Program-made: the position numbers and the translations under genes | NCBI RefSeq assembly: GCF_000369005.1 | Contig: NZ_KB849765.1 | Span: forward strand, 186,001 to 250,000 | DNA length: 64,000 nucleotides | Source of the DNA: Acinetobacter beijerinckii CIP 110307 | Lineage (GTDB): Bacteria > Pseudomonadota > Gammaproteobacteria > Pseudomonadales > Moraxellaceae | Direction: 5' to 3' | The notes under the pieces: generated by a model | Databases searched by the model: none | What the model saw: the letters and a program-made list of their open reading frames with translations, nothing else | Told to the model about the DNA's origin: nothing | In this document: piece after piece, positions 37,849 through 46,465 of the stretch | Layout: each line of letters begins with the position of its first letter | Position numbering within the stretch: the first letter of the stretch is position 1

Positions 37849-38763
37849 TTATTTCTTTAACCAGCCTTGTAAACTTACCACCAAGATGCCCATTAAAACC
37901 AATGCTGTACCCATTATAAAATTGAGCTCAACTTTTTCATCGAGCAACCACATTCCAAAAGCCATTCCAAATAATGGTGTGAGAAATGAAAATACCCCTA
38001 ATCTGGATGCTAAATAATTTCGTAGCAACCAAAACCACGCTAAAAAACTCGCAAATGAAACGACCAAAGTATGGAATGCCAAACTCCCTAAAACTAAAGG
38101 GGTGAAATTGATATTGGCTTGCCCCATAAAAATAGCCAGTCCAAACAACAATACAAAACTACCCGATAATTGATAAAAAAGTGTTTGTGTTACTGCCGCC
38201 TGCGCTAAAGACGATAATCGCACTGTGATTGTTGTTGCAGCCCAAGCAATCGCGGCAGCAAGTGCAAGTAAATCACCCCAAAGCATGTGCTGTTCAATCA
38301 TCGATGACGCATTAGGTTTTGCTCGTATAAAAGTAACGACAATCCCAAAGAAAGCAATTGCGATACCTAACCATTGCAATACGCTTAAACGCTCTGAAGG
38401 CAATTTCCAATGAAGTCCTAATGCAACAAAAATTGGGGCTGTATAAAGCAATACCACAGCATGTGAAGCAGAGGTAAATTGTAATGCTTGAGCTAATAAA
38501 AAGAATTCTAGGGAAAATAAAAATGCGACCAAAGCACCTGCTTTCAAATTCTGTCGATTCAAAAGTTGGCTAGCTTTATCAAAGTATAATAACGGCAGCA
38601 ATAAAAGTGCAGCTAAACCTGAACGTAATGCAATTTGCATCAAGGGAGAGATATCAGGAGCCGCCATTTTTAAAATGACTTGTTGTAAGCCCCAAATCAT
38701 ACAAAGTACGATCATTAGACTAGATGCTTTTGTATCTAGTGCCTTGCGCTCATCCATCATCAA
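37849..38763 (-). CDS. EamA/DMT-family transporter
   Basis: 304 residues with ten hydrophobic helices in two EamA halves (SLMIVLCMIWGLQQVILK; FTSASHAVVLLYTAPIFVALG; second half LLALAAAIAWAATTITVRL). Start could be either of two adjacent ATGs at 38763 and 38760. Divergent from an AraC-type regulator (38865), the same layout as at 8582/9669, although the two EamA proteins are only generally similar. Substrate unknown. Confidence 0.87.
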   Translation of the reverse strand: MMMDERKALDTKASSLMIVLCMIWGLQQVILKMAAPDISPLMQIALRSGLAALLLLPLLYFDKASQLLNRQNLKAGALVAFLFSLEFFLLAQALQFTSASHAVVLLYTAPIFVALGLHWKLPSERLSVLQWLGIAIAFFGIVVTFIRAKPNASSMIEQHMLWGDLLALAAAIAWAATTITVRLSSLAQAAVTQTLFYQLSGSFVLLFGLAIFMGQANINFTPLVLGSLAFHTLVVSFASFLAWFWLLRNYLASRLGVFSFLTPLFGMAFGMWLLDEKVELNFIMGTALVLMGILVVSLQGWLKK

Positions 38764-38864
38764 AATCCCTAGCCCATCTTAGAGAACCAATATAGAGCTG
38801 TCAGATTTTCATGATATAGTGAAATTCAGACAATAAATGCGTGTTTTTAGGCAATTCTCACATT

Positions 38865-39665
38865 ATGAAAAAATCAGCACAAAGGATTCAGGACTTTCAG
38901 CAAATTCCGATAAATAATGAAATTCCTGAGCTCATTTGGCTCAGTATTCGAGATGCACCTGCAGAAACATTTTATCCAGAGCATACTCATGCTTGGGGAG
39001 AATTTATCTATACCTTTGATGGTGTTTTAGAAGTTAATATCGATCAAATCCACTATTTAACCCCACCACCCTACGGAATCTGGTTACCGCCAAATTTAAA
39101 ACACAGCGGTATAAATCGGAATGAGGTCACGCACTGTACGCTTTACATTCATGAAAGTCTTTGTGAAAACATGCCTCGCCAAGCAGGTATATTATTGTCT
39201 GCACCACTGGTAAGTTCATTACTTGAACACATCCGTAAAAATGCATTCGAACAAGCCGATCCTGAATATTTAAGACTTTTACAAGTTTTATTGGATTTGC
39301 TCGGTCATGCTGAATTAGTGGGCAGTTATTTGCCAACGACTCAACACCCAGCCTTAGCAAAAATACTCCATCATCTACATACTTTTCCAGCCGATAACAG
39401 CACACTGGATGAACTCGCTAAAATGATGAACATGACTGAACGCACTTTGGCACGCTACAGCCAAAAAGAATTAGGTATGTCACTACATGAATGGCGACAA
39501 CGTTTAAAAGTTATGAAAGCCATGTCGATGCTGAACCAAGGGAAGACCATTGAAAGCATTGCATTAGATCTAGGTTATGCGAGTTCTTCAGCTTTTATTT
39601 ACATGTTTAAACGTTGGATGAATTTAACTCCTGATCAATTCAGAAAGTTGTATCAAGGTCGTTAA
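38865..39665 (+). CDS. AraC-family regulator with cupin sensor
   Basis: 266 residues. The N-terminal cupin-like domain (TFYPEHTHAWGEFIYTFDGV, containing the HTH-xx-E pattern) precedes a C-terminal AraC double HTH (LDELAKMMNMTERTLARYSQ; IESIALDLGYASSSAFIYMFK, closing NLTPDQFRKLY). ATG 38865 is used; a GTG at 38841 is also in frame. Probable regulator of the divergent EamA exporter. Effector unknown. Confidence 0.88.
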   Translation: MKKSAQRIQDFQQIPINNEIPELIWLSIRDAPAETFYPEHTHAWGEFIYTFDGVLEVNIDQIHYLTPPPYGIWLPPNLKHSGINRNEVTHCTLYIHESLCENMPRQAGILLSAPLVSSLLEHIRKNAFEQADPEYLRLLQVLLDLLGHAELVGSYLPTTQHPALAKILHHLHTFPADNSTLDELAKMMNMTERTLARYSQKELGMSLHEWRQRLKVMKAMSMLNQGKTIESIALDLGYASSSAFIYMFKRWMNLTPDQFRKLYQGR

Positions 39666-39725
39666 CAAGACGGTGTGAAATTTAGAATTTATGATTAAAA
39701 AGTGGGTGTGCTGAGGATGAAAAGA

Positions 39726-39753
39726 AAACGTTGATACCAGAATATCAACGTTT
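39726..39753 (-). terminator. Probable terminator downstream of FAH-family gene
   Basis: An 11-bp stem AAACGTTGATA / TATCAACGTTT with a 6-nt loop. It lies between the AraC gene stop and the FAH gene stop; the T run is weak on either strand. Confidence 0.6.
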
Positions 39754-39764
39754 CAAATCATGAT

Positions 39765-40406
39765 TTAAGCTTTTACAAAAGTATCCCAATCATATTCACC
39801 AGACTGGGTAATCAACTTCATCGTGAGCTGATCATTTGCACGTAATGCTCCAACGCCTGCTGGAGTTCCAGTCATGATCACATCACCTGCTTCCAAGCTA
39901 AAACACTGATTAATCTCAACCAGTAAAGTCCCTATATCACGAATCATATCTCGACTGAAACCATGTTGACGTTCTACACCATTGATATTCAAGATCAACT
40001 CTAACTCTTGTAAATCCCCGATTTCATCAATCTCGATCCAATCAGCTAATAGGCAAGCACCATCAAATGCTTTCGCGCGTTCCCAAGGCTCGCCTTTCGC
40101 TTTTAAGTCACCTTGCAAATCACGTAAAGTTAAATCAAGCCCAGCAGTCACTGCACCAACAGCCTCTAAAGCTTTAATTGGATCTTTCTCTTGCGATAAC
40201 GGATGAGCAATTTGCAAACAAATTTCACACTCATAATGACACTCACCCAAGTCTAAATTCCAACTGATACCTTGATTTAAAGCAGCAAGACTACTTGGGG
40301 GTTTAATAAATAAAATTGCACGGTCAGGAATTGCATTTCCTAGTTCTTTGGCATGCTCAGCATAGTTTCTGCCAACACAAACAATTTTTGATGGACGTGT
40401 ACTCAT
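39765..40406 (-). CDS. Fumarylacetoacetate hydrolase (FAH) family protein
   Basis: 213 residues with the FAHD1-like core: CVGRNYAEHAKELG, metal-binding Glu residues in GECHYECEICLQI, AGLDLTLRDLQGDLKAKGEPWERAKAFDG and a C-terminal VIMTGTPAGVGAL. Members act on acylpyruvates, oxaloacetate or homoprotocatechuate intermediates; without catabolic genes nearby the substrate stays open. A GAGC-rich ribosome site lies upstream of ATG 40406. Confidence 0.88.
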   Translation of the reverse strand: MSTRPSKIVCVGRNYAEHAKELGNAIPDRAILFIKPPSSLAALNQGISWNLDLGECHYECEICLQIAHPLSQEKDPIKALEAVGAVTAGLDLTLRDLQGDLKAKGEPWERAKAFDGACLLADWIEIDEIGDLQELELILNINGVERQHGFSRDMIRDIGTLLVEINQCFSLEAGDVIMTGTPAGVGALRANDQLTMKLITQSGEYDWDTFVKA

Positions 40407-40440
40407 GAAAGCTCCTTGTTGCTTGAACCGAGATTAAATT

Positions 40441-40938
40441 TTATTTTTTGAAGGTATTTTCAAATTTTGTTTGATCGGCTGAACTGGTAAATGCACGCTT
40501 AGGCACAATGATGACAGTATGATTTTTCAGCTCCAACATGTAAGTCAGTTTACCAACGGCAAACGATTGTACTTCTGCATATTGTGTAATTTGTGTTTTT
40601 CCTGTCGCATATAGTTCAAAATAATCTTGGTATAGATCAATCCCCTGCTCACTTTTTCCAAATTGATAACGAGTGAACTGGCGCTTAAATAGCATCGGCA
40701 ATAACCAATAACGCATTACAAGCTGCATGATGAGGAAGAACCCACCCAATGCAACGTAATAACGACCGATACCTGAGAATCCTAAATACAATCCCCATAA
40801 AATAATGGCAACACTGATGACAGGTGTTAGAAAACGGCTAAATGTCTTTTTTCCAAAAGTGACGAGAGCAAAACCATCTTGTGATTCTTCTAAATTTAGG
40901 TAATAGCGCACAGATACGGTTGGACGTTGTTCAGACAT
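40441..40938 (-). CDS. YcxB-like membrane protein
   Basis: 165 residues. A short N-terminal strand (VSVRYYLNLEE), two adjacent hydrophobic helices (about 36-76), then a beta-rich tail with QGIDLYQDYFELYATGKTQI, AEVQSF, YMLELKNHTVIIVPKRAF, the arrangement of the YcxB-like domain. Function unknown. It follows the FAH gene's upstream side by 34 bp on the same strand, so the two may form one transcript with this gene first. Confidence 0.7.
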   Translation of the reverse strand: MSEQRPTVSVRYYLNLEESQDGFALVTFGKKTFSRFLTPVISVAIILWGLYLGFSGIGRYYVALGGFFLIMQLVMRYWLLPMLFKRQFTRYQFGKSEQGIDLYQDYFELYATGKTQITQYAEVQSFAVGKLTYMLELKNHTVIIVPKRAFTSSADQTKFENTFKK

Positions 40939-41269
40939 TTTTGATTTCTAACATTTGAAAAAACTGACTTATTAGAACACAAATCTTTCCAAGGAAAGTC
41001 AACTTTATAGCGTTTTAATACAAAACTTAAGTGCGTTTTTAATCGGTTTTTTTTCATTTCAACAAGTGTTTTCGTTTATTTTTCTAAACAGTTAAAAATT
41101 AAAAAACTGGATATATCTTACTCTTTTGTATTTTCATAAAAATATGAGCTTACACAATAAGACTATTTTTTATCCAAAGAAAATCTTATTAATAACCCAT
41201 CATGATGAACTAAATATCGATAAAGTCAGTCGCTCTGACCTCGTCGACAATCAGAGTCAAAGGGATATA
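40939..41269. other. Intergenic region before the START-like gene
   Basis: About 330 bp, AT-rich. It holds divergent promoters. An in-frame ATG at 41126 exists, but the sequence up to 41270 does not read as family protein. A weak stem CTCTGA / TCAGAG (41233-41256) lies just before the ribosome site. Confidence 0.5.
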
Positions 41270-42568
41270 ATGCTTCATTTTAATGGATTAATACTGGCAA
41301 GTATTTTACTCAGCATCACGCAGTGCTGTTTTGCTCAAATGATTTCATGGAATGACAATATTCCAAGCGCTTTGCAGCCATTTCAAAATAACCCACAAAT
41401 ACTTGCAAGTTATACGCAGAACAATATTTTCATTTATGGGCATCCTGCTGTTAAAACCTTAGTGCCAACCTTGAAAAATAACACTCAACCCAATGTGAGT
41501 TTCACATCAGCCGCACTGATCGTACCTGCAAACGTACAACAAGTTTCCAAAACACTGACTGATTTTAATCACTATGTTGGATTATTTCCTACACTTAAAT
41601 CAGCAAAAAAACTGGAACAGTCTGAAAATATTGTACAAATGAAATATCGTGTCGCTATTCCAACACCAATTCCTGTACTTAATTTTAATGAAGATGTCAC
41701 GCTACAGCATCAAATTAAAGCCAATAGTATTTCCAGTTTGGTCATCGACTCTCCGATTCCTTATGGTGTTGGTAAGTTAGAATGGTTTGCTTTAGATGAA
41801 CACCGAACCTTAATTACGTTGACACAATGGGGCGATTTGAATCAGCCCAAAGGCTTTATCATTAAGAAAATTTTAAATGCGATTCCTGAAGTGAAATTGG
41901 GGATTCCAAGCAGTACCAATGCTTTTATAATGGAAGCATTGAGAAACCGTTTTGTGAAACCGAATACAATTGCACTCGATCCAGGTCGAATCCCAACACT
42001 ACAATTAAGCGAAATTCAACTCGCTAAAATAGCCCAACTGTGCCAAAACACTCAGCAACCTGTGAGCTATATTCATGCGCCCACCAGCATACTTTATACA
42101 CATGGTCGAGAAAACATGCGGTTTTCCACGACTTATCAATTTTACAAACATCCACCGCAGCAATTACAAAAATGGCTGACCCCACAAAGTTATCAAGAAT
42201 TATTTCCTCGGCAAATTAAAAAAATCGTAATGACACCACTCAAAAATAAAACTCAAGACACTGATATTAAAGTGAATGTTGGTTTAGGTGTTATTAACAT
42301 TCCTTTTGACTTTAAGTTACGATTTAATTATCCAGAAACAAACGAAAATAATTTTTATGCAAACGGCGGCGATTTACGTTTTATCAAAGGTCAGATGTTT
42401 CTCAGCCCGCAAAATCAAGGCACTTTGTTTAAAATAACTACAACGGCGAAAATAGATGAAAAAGCACCCTTTTTATTAAGAGCAATGCGGAGCTTACCTT
42501 ATCACGATGTCTTACCTGCTATAGGTGGCAACACAGTATTTGTTCAAAAGATTAGAACAAAAATTTAA
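41270..42568 (+). CDS. Exported START/SRPBCC-like protein
   Basis: 432 residues with a signal peptide (MLHFNGLILASILLSITQCCFA) directly behind ribosome site AAGGGA, which fixes the start at 41270. The N-terminal half (SAALIVPANVQQVSKTLTDFNHYVGLFPTLKSAKKL; later KLEWFALDEHRTLITLTQWGDL) has the order of elements of a START/polyketide-cyclase (SRPBCC) lipid-binding domain; the C-terminal half may be a second, diverged copy (VNVGLGVINIPFDFKLRF). Probably periplasmic and hydrophobic-ligand binding; this is inference. No gene name recognised. Confidence 0.6.
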   Translation: MLHFNGLILASILLSITQCCFAQMISWNDNIPSALQPFQNNPQILASYTQNNIFIYGHPAVKTLVPTLKNNTQPNVSFTSAALIVPANVQQVSKTLTDFNHYVGLFPTLKSAKKLEQSENIVQMKYRVAIPTPIPVLNFNEDVTLQHQIKANSISSLVIDSPIPYGVGKLEWFALDEHRTLITLTQWGDLNQPKGFIIKKILNAIPEVKLGIPSSTNAFIMEALRNRFVKPNTIALDPGRIPTLQLSEIQLAKIAQLCQNTQQPVSYIHAPTSILYTHGRENMRFSTTYQFYKHPPQQLQKWLTPQSYQELFPRQIKKIVMTPLKNKTQDTDIKVNVGLGVINIPFDFKLRFNYPETNENNFYANGGDLRFIKGQMFLSPQNQGTLFKITTTAKIDEKAPFLLRAMRSLPYHDVLPAIGGNTVFVQKIRTKI

Positions 42569-42573
42569 GACAC

Positions 42574-42600
42574 AAAAAAACCGCATTTAAGCGGTTTTTT
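42574..42600. terminator. Bidirectional terminator START-like gene / tRNA-Arg
   Basis: AAAAAACCGC / GCGGTTTTTT with loop ATTTAA serves the plus-strand gene and the minus-strand tRNA-Arg copy 1. Confidence 0.9.
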
Positions 42601-42626
42601 CCATTTTATCTTTCGATAAATCAAAT

Positions 42627-42703
42627 TGGTGCGCTCAGAGAGATTCGAACTCCCGACCCCTTAGTTCGTAGCCAAGTGCTCTATCCAGCTGAGCTATGAG
42701 CGC
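42627..42703 (-). tRNA. tRNA-Arg (anticodon ACG), copy 1
   Basis: 77 nt including encoded CCA. Acceptor stem GCGCTCA / TGAGCGC; D arm AGCTCAGCTGGATAGAGC; anticodon loop CTACGAA giving ACG (read as ICG for CGN codons); T loop TTCGAAT. Identical to copies 2 and 3. It has its own promoter and terminator. Confidence 0.97.
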
Positions 42704-42718
42704 TTATTTGATGGGGGC

Positions 42719-42746
42719 ATTATACGCACTTTTATTGAATTGATAA
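42719..42746 (-). promoter_or_regulatory. Promoter of solitary tRNA-Arg copy 1
   Basis: Minus strand: -35 TTATCA (42741-42746), 16-bp spacer, perfect -10 TATAAT (42719-42724), followed by a GC-rich GCCCC discriminator, as in stringently controlled stable-RNA promoters. Confidence 0.75.
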
Positions 42747-43252
42747 GTTATTTTTAATAGATTAACAATCAAATGGTGATTGATTCACCACATTAAATCT
42801 CAGTCTATTTTTAAAACTCGTTAATAAATCAGATAAATATTTGATATAAAACATTTTTAACAAATATTTCTAGTGCCATGTATATTTATTTTCAAATGAA
42901 TTACAAAACTTATAAACTTCTCTCAAGTATTTAGCTTTCGATTTAAAAATTTATTTTTTAATTTACTGAAATGTTAGATTATATCTTTAAAAAAAAACAT
43001 TTAAGATTTTGCATAAATTTCTACTTTCCATCCAGTTTAAACTTCTCATTAATTTTTAAATTACTTTAATATTCAATAATTAAAATCATTCATTAACTTG
43101 TATTAAACAATATATACATGATGGGTTCGAATTGACAAAAAACCTATCACCTATAACATTAATAAGGATTAATGTGACATTGATCACAAAATAATCACAT
43201 CACTTTAATAATTACTCAAAACAACACAACTCTTAAAAATATAGGTATCGTT
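42747..43252. other. AT-rich intergenic region before the repeat-protein gene
   Basis: About 500 bp, strongly AT-rich with no credible open frame. It contains the CRP-type site at 43173-43188 and a TAATAA at 43206-43211 that could be a -10. Confidence 0.6.
43173..43188 (+). promoter_or_regulatory. CRP/Vfr-type binding site
   Basis: TGTGACATTGATCACA is a perfect TGTGA-N6-TCACA palindrome, the consensus for CRP-family activators. It is centred about 30 bp upstream of a candidate -10 (TAATAA), roughly where class II activation would need it, and about 72 bp before the ATG of the repeat-protein gene. Confidence 0.7.
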
Positions 43253-46231
43253 ATGCTTTTCAAAAGTCTTTTCTCGCCAATTAAAAGTATTACTTCAAAT
43301 TTATTAGATAGTAATACATCAACATCAACAGTCGGTGGTTCAACTTTAGCTCCTCTTTCCCTGTCTTCTGTAACAAACATTATTTCACCTACTCCGGTTA
43401 CAAATACAGTTACTAGCACTGTAAGTAGTGTCACAAGTGGTTCTCTAAGTCCAATCACAGGAATATTAGGGCTTGTAACAGGTAATAGCAGCCCACTATC
43501 TAGCGTAACCAGTATTGTTAGTGGCATTACTGGCGGAACAGCAAATCCTTTAGATACTGTAACGGGTATTGTCGGTAGTATTACTGGTGGCACAAGTAGC
43601 AATCCATTAGATATCGTCACTGGTATCGTAGGTGGCGTGACTGGTGGTACTGGCGGAAATCCGCTTGAAGCCGTCACTGGGATTGTCGGTGGTATCACAG
43701 GTGGTGCTGGCGGAAATCCTCTTGAGGTCATTACAGGCATCGTAGGTGGTATTACTGGCGGTGCTGGCGGCAATCCGCTTGAAGTCGTTACCGACATTAT
43801 CGGTGGCGTGACTAGCGGTGCTGGCGGAAATCCACTTGAGGTCGTAACAGACATCATTGGTGGTATTACTGGTGGTGCTGGCGGAAATCCACTCGAGGTC
43901 GTTACTGACATTGTCGGCGGTATCACTGGTGGTGCTGGCGGAAATCCTCTTGAGGTCATTACAGGCATCGTAGGTGGTATTACTGGCGGTGATCTAGGAA
44001 ATAATCCTGTAACTGGCGTCATTCAAACGGGCATCGATGTACTACAAGGTGTTGAAAGTCTAAAAACAGATATTATCAATACAGGCATTAATACTGTAGC
44101 AGGCACTGTTATTGGACTTATTCATCAATCTGAGCATCCAATTGGAGATTTAGCTAATCTCGGCACACTTACTTTCGAAACTTCTCGTGATACTGTAAAC
44201 GGCACATTAGAAGTCATCTCTGATTTAGCAGGAGCTGATCTTAATGGCGCAATTGGCTCTGCAACTGGTGTTATTGGAACGCTTATTAATAATGGCACTA
44301 CTGCATCTAACACCATCCAACACATTGTCGGTGATTTGACAGATATTGGTAGTGGCGGTCCTTTAAGTGCGATTACAGATCTTATTGGTGGCGTGACTGG
44401 TGGTACTGGCGGTAATCCACTTGAAGTCGTAACTGATATTATCGGTGGCGGTGCTGGTGGCAATCCGCTTGAAGTCGTAACTGATATTATCGGTGGCGGT
44501 GCTGGTGGCAATCCGCTTGATATCGTCACTGGCATTGTCGGTGGTATTACTGGTGGTGCTGGTGGAAACCCGCTTGAGGTCGTTACTGACATTGTCGGCG
44601 GTATTACTACTGGCGCTGGTGGTAATCCTCTTGAAGTCGTAACTGATATTATCGGTGGCGTAACTGGTGGTGCTGGCGGCAATCCTCTTGATATCGTCAC
44701 TGGCATTGTCGGTGGTATTACTGGTGGTGATCTAGGAAATAATCCTGTTACTGGCGTCATTCAAACAGGTATTGATGTACTTCAAGGTGTTGAAAGTCTA
44801 AAAACAGATATTATCAACACAGGTATTAATACAGTTGGGGGTACTCTCAGTGGGATCTTACCTCAAGTTCACCCTATCGTTGACTTAACAAATCTCGGCA
44901 CACTTACTTTCGAAACTTCTCGTGATACTGTAAATGGTACATTAGAAGTCATCTCTGATTTAGCAGGCGCTGATCTTAATGGTGCAATTGGCTCTGCAAC
45001 AGGTGTCATTGAAACGCTTATCAATAATGGCACTACAGCATCTAATACCATCCAACACATTGTCGGTGATTTGACAGATATTGGTAGTGGTGGACCTTTA
45101 GGTGCGATTACAGATCTTATTGGTGGCGTGACTGGCGGTACTGGCGGAAATCCGCTTGATATTGTAACGGGCATCGTCGGTGGCATTACTGGTGGCGCTG
45201 GTGGTAATCCTCTTGAAGTCGTAACTGATATTATCGGTGGTATTACTGGTGGTGCTGGCGGCAATCCCCTTGAAGTCGTAACTGATATTATCAGTGGCGT
45301 AACTGGTGGTGCTGGCGGCAATCCGCTTGAAGTCGTAACTGATATTATCGGTGGCGTGACTGGCGGTACGGGTGGAAATCCATTAGATATCGTCACAGGT
45401 ATTGTCGGTGGTATTACTGGTGGTGATCTAGGAAATAACCCTGTAACTGGCGTAATTCAAACAGGTATTGATGTTCTTCAAGGTGTTGAAAGTCTAAAAA
45501 CAGATATTATCAACACAGGTATTAATACAGTTGGAGGTACACTCAGTGGGATCTTACCTCAAGTTCACCCTATCGTTGACTTAACAAATCTCGGTACACT
45601 TACTTTCGAAACTTCTCGTGATACTGTAAATGGTACATTAGAAGTCATCTCTGACTTAGCTGCTGCCGATCTGAGTGGCGTACTTGGATCTGCAACTGGC
45701 GTTATCGGTACACTCATCAATAATGGTTCTACAGCCGCGGATATTCTTCAACATATTGCAAATGATTTTACAACGGCAAACCCACTGGATACTGTCACAG
45801 GCTTGATTGATAGTATTACAGGTGGAGTTTCTGGCAGCCCGCTTGGCTCTATCGCTGATGTCATTAGCAATATTGGTAATGGGATTGATAGTGGTGATGT
45901 TATTTCAGGAATTGCTCAACCAATTCAAACTGTAATTGGCAGCGCTAATCTTGCAATTGATACAGTTCAAGACAACTTCTCTAGTCTAATCAATAATAGT
46001 ACATTTGAGGGTATTGATGATCTTATTAACATCAATGCTGGAAACGGTGATTACAGTATCAGTGGTAGTGTAGATGGTATCTTAAACGCAATCACTGGCG
46101 CAGTATCAGTTACAAGTATTGCAGTAGGTGAAACTAACCCGACAGGTGGTTCTCTCACTGATCTAATTTCTCTACCATCACAATTGACGAGCTTAACTGA
46201 CAATCTATTTGGTTCAATCAATAACTTCTAA
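43253..46231 (+). CDS. Large Gly/Ile/Val/Thr-rich tandem-repeat protein, function unknown
   Basis: 992 residues, unrecognised. The body consists of 19-residue units of the type NPLEVVTDIIGGVTGGAGG (19 full or shortened units in three arrays) separated by copies of a roughly 137-residue module that starts DLGNNPVTGVIQTG and contains TFETSRDTVNGTLEVISDLAG. There is no Cys or Trp, very little Lys/Arg in the repeats and no classical signal peptide; the last residue is Phe. TAGGT precedes ATG 43253. Regular Gly-Gly turns between short hydrophobic strands suggest a repetitive beta fold or a surface/fibrous role, but this is inference. Repeat DNA also leaves long open frames on the other strand, which I treat as by-products. 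Confidence 0.8.
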   Translation: MLFKSLFSPIKSITSNLLDSNTSTSTVGGSTLAPLSLSSVTNIISPTPVTNTVTSTVSSVTSGSLSPITGILGLVTGNSSPLSSVTSIVSGITGGTANPLDTVTGIVGSITGGTSSNPLDIVTGIVGGVTGGTGGNPLEAVTGIVGGITGGAGGNPLEVITGIVGGITGGAGGNPLEVVTDIIGGVTSGAGGNPLEVVTDIIGGITGGAGGNPLEVVTDIVGGITGGAGGNPLEVITGIVGGITGGDLGNNPVTGVIQTGIDVLQGVESLKTDIINTGINTVAGTVIGLIHQSEHPIGDLANLGTLTFETSRDTVNGTLEVISDLAGADLNGAIGSATGVIGTLINNGTTASNTIQHIVGDLTDIGSGGPLSAITDLIGGVTGGTGGNPLEVVTDIIGGGAGGNPLEVVTDIIGGGAGGNPLDIVTGIVGGITGGAGGNPLEVVTDIVGGITTGAGGNPLEVVTDIIGGVTGGAGGNPLDIVTGIVGGITGGDLGNNPVTGVIQTGIDVLQGVESLKTDIINTGINTVGGTLSGILPQVHPIVDLTNLGTLTFETSRDTVNGTLEVISDLAGADLNGAIGSATGVIETLINNGTTASNTIQHIVGDLTDIGSGGPLGAITDLIGGVTGGTGGNPLDIVTGIVGGITGGAGGNPLEVVTDIIGGITGGAGGNPLEVVTDIISGVTGGAGGNPLEVVTDIIGGVTGGTGGNPLDIVTGIVGGITGGDLGNNPVTGVIQTGIDVLQGVESLKTDIINTGINTVGGTLSGILPQVHPIVDLTNLGTLTFETSRDTVNGTLEVISDLAAADLSGVLGSATGVIGTLINNGSTAADILQHIANDFTTANPLDTVTGLIDSITGGVSGSPLGSIADVISNIGNGIDSGDVISGIAQPIQTVIGSANLAIDTVQDNFSSLINNSTFEGIDDLININAGNGDYSISGSVDGILNAITGAVSVTSIAVGETNPTGGSLTDLISLPSQLTSLTDNLFGSINNF
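43544..43999 (+). repeat. 57-bp tandem repeat array A (8 units)
   Basis: Eight consecutive 57-bp units encode NPL(E/D)xVT(D/G)I(I/V)GG(I/V)TGG(A/T)GG variants. The first unit is the most diverged and the last runs into the DLGNN module. Adjacent units are near-identical at DNA level with mostly third-position differences. Confidence 0.9.
43991..44404 (+). repeat. Long module copy 1 (about 138 codons)
   Basis: Begins DLGNNPVTGVIQTG and ends at ITDLIGGVTGG. It differs from copies 2 and 3 in one internal segment (TVAGTVIGLIHQSEHPIGDL here versus TVGGTLSGILPQVHPIVDL) and is one codon longer. Confidence 0.9.
44414..44737 (+). repeat. Tandem repeat array B (2 short plus 4 full units)
   Basis: Two 48-bp units (NPLEVVTDIIGGGAGG, lacking three residues) are followed by four 57-bp units. 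The short units show that the register changes by whole codons. Confidence 0.9.
44729..45139 (+). repeat. Long module copy 2 (137 codons)
   Basis: Starts 738 bp after copy 1. Same order of blocks, including VESLKTDIINTGINTV and TFETSRDTVNGTLEVIS. Confidence 0.9.
45149..45433 (+). repeat. 57-bp tandem repeat array C (5 units)
   Basis: Five full 19-codon units; the last runs into module copy 3. Confidence 0.9.
45425..45760 (+). repeat. Long module copy 3 (partial, diverging at its end)
   Basis: Starts 696 bp after copy 2. It matches to about GVIGTLINNG and then diverges into the unique C-terminal part of the protein. Confidence 0.85.
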
Positions 46232-46248
46232 CAATCAAGTGAATATAT

Positions 46249-46276
46249 AAAGCCGCTGATATCAGCGGCTTTATTG
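46249..46276 (+). terminator. Terminator of the repeat-protein gene
   Basis: Perfect 24-bp palindrome AAAGCCGCTGAT / ATCAGCGGCTTT followed by T-rich sequence, 18 bp after the stop. Confidence 0.85.
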
Positions 46277-46304
46277 TTTAATTATTATCAAAAAAATCTG
46301 GGCA

Positions 46305-46329
46305 CAAAAAAACCGCAACAAAGCGGTTT
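46305..46329 (-). terminator. Terminator of the tRNA-Ser/Arg/Arg cluster
   Basis: AAACCGC / GCGGTTT; on the minus strand it is followed by a T run. It has the same stem as the terminator beside tRNA-Arg copy 1. Confidence 0.8.
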
Positions 46330-46340
46330 AATGTTTAAGT

Positions 46341-46417
46341 TGGTGCGCTCAGAGAGATTCGAACTCCCGACCCCTTAGTTCGTAGCCAAGTGCTCTATCC
46401 AGCTGAGCTATGAGCGC
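46341..46417 (-). tRNA. tRNA-Arg (anticodon ACG), copy 2
   Basis: 77 nt including CCA, identical to copy 1. Last tRNA of the minus-strand cluster. Confidence 0.97.
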
Positions 46418-46465
46418 ATTACTTATGTGCCTATTTCGGCATGTGTTACTTTTGCAATATTTACT

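Noticed and set aside
41233..41256. Short stem CTCTGA / TCAGAG before the START-like gene as a riboswitch
   Set aside because: Only 6 bp, no further structure or known aptamer consensus.
43216..45396. Three long minus-strand open frames (about 43216-44022, 44125-44760, 44869-45396) with Pro/Thr-rich translations
   Set aside because: They are the complement of the GGT/GGC-rich tandem repeats, which rarely create stop codons. No ribosome sites, and they lie antisense within the real gene.
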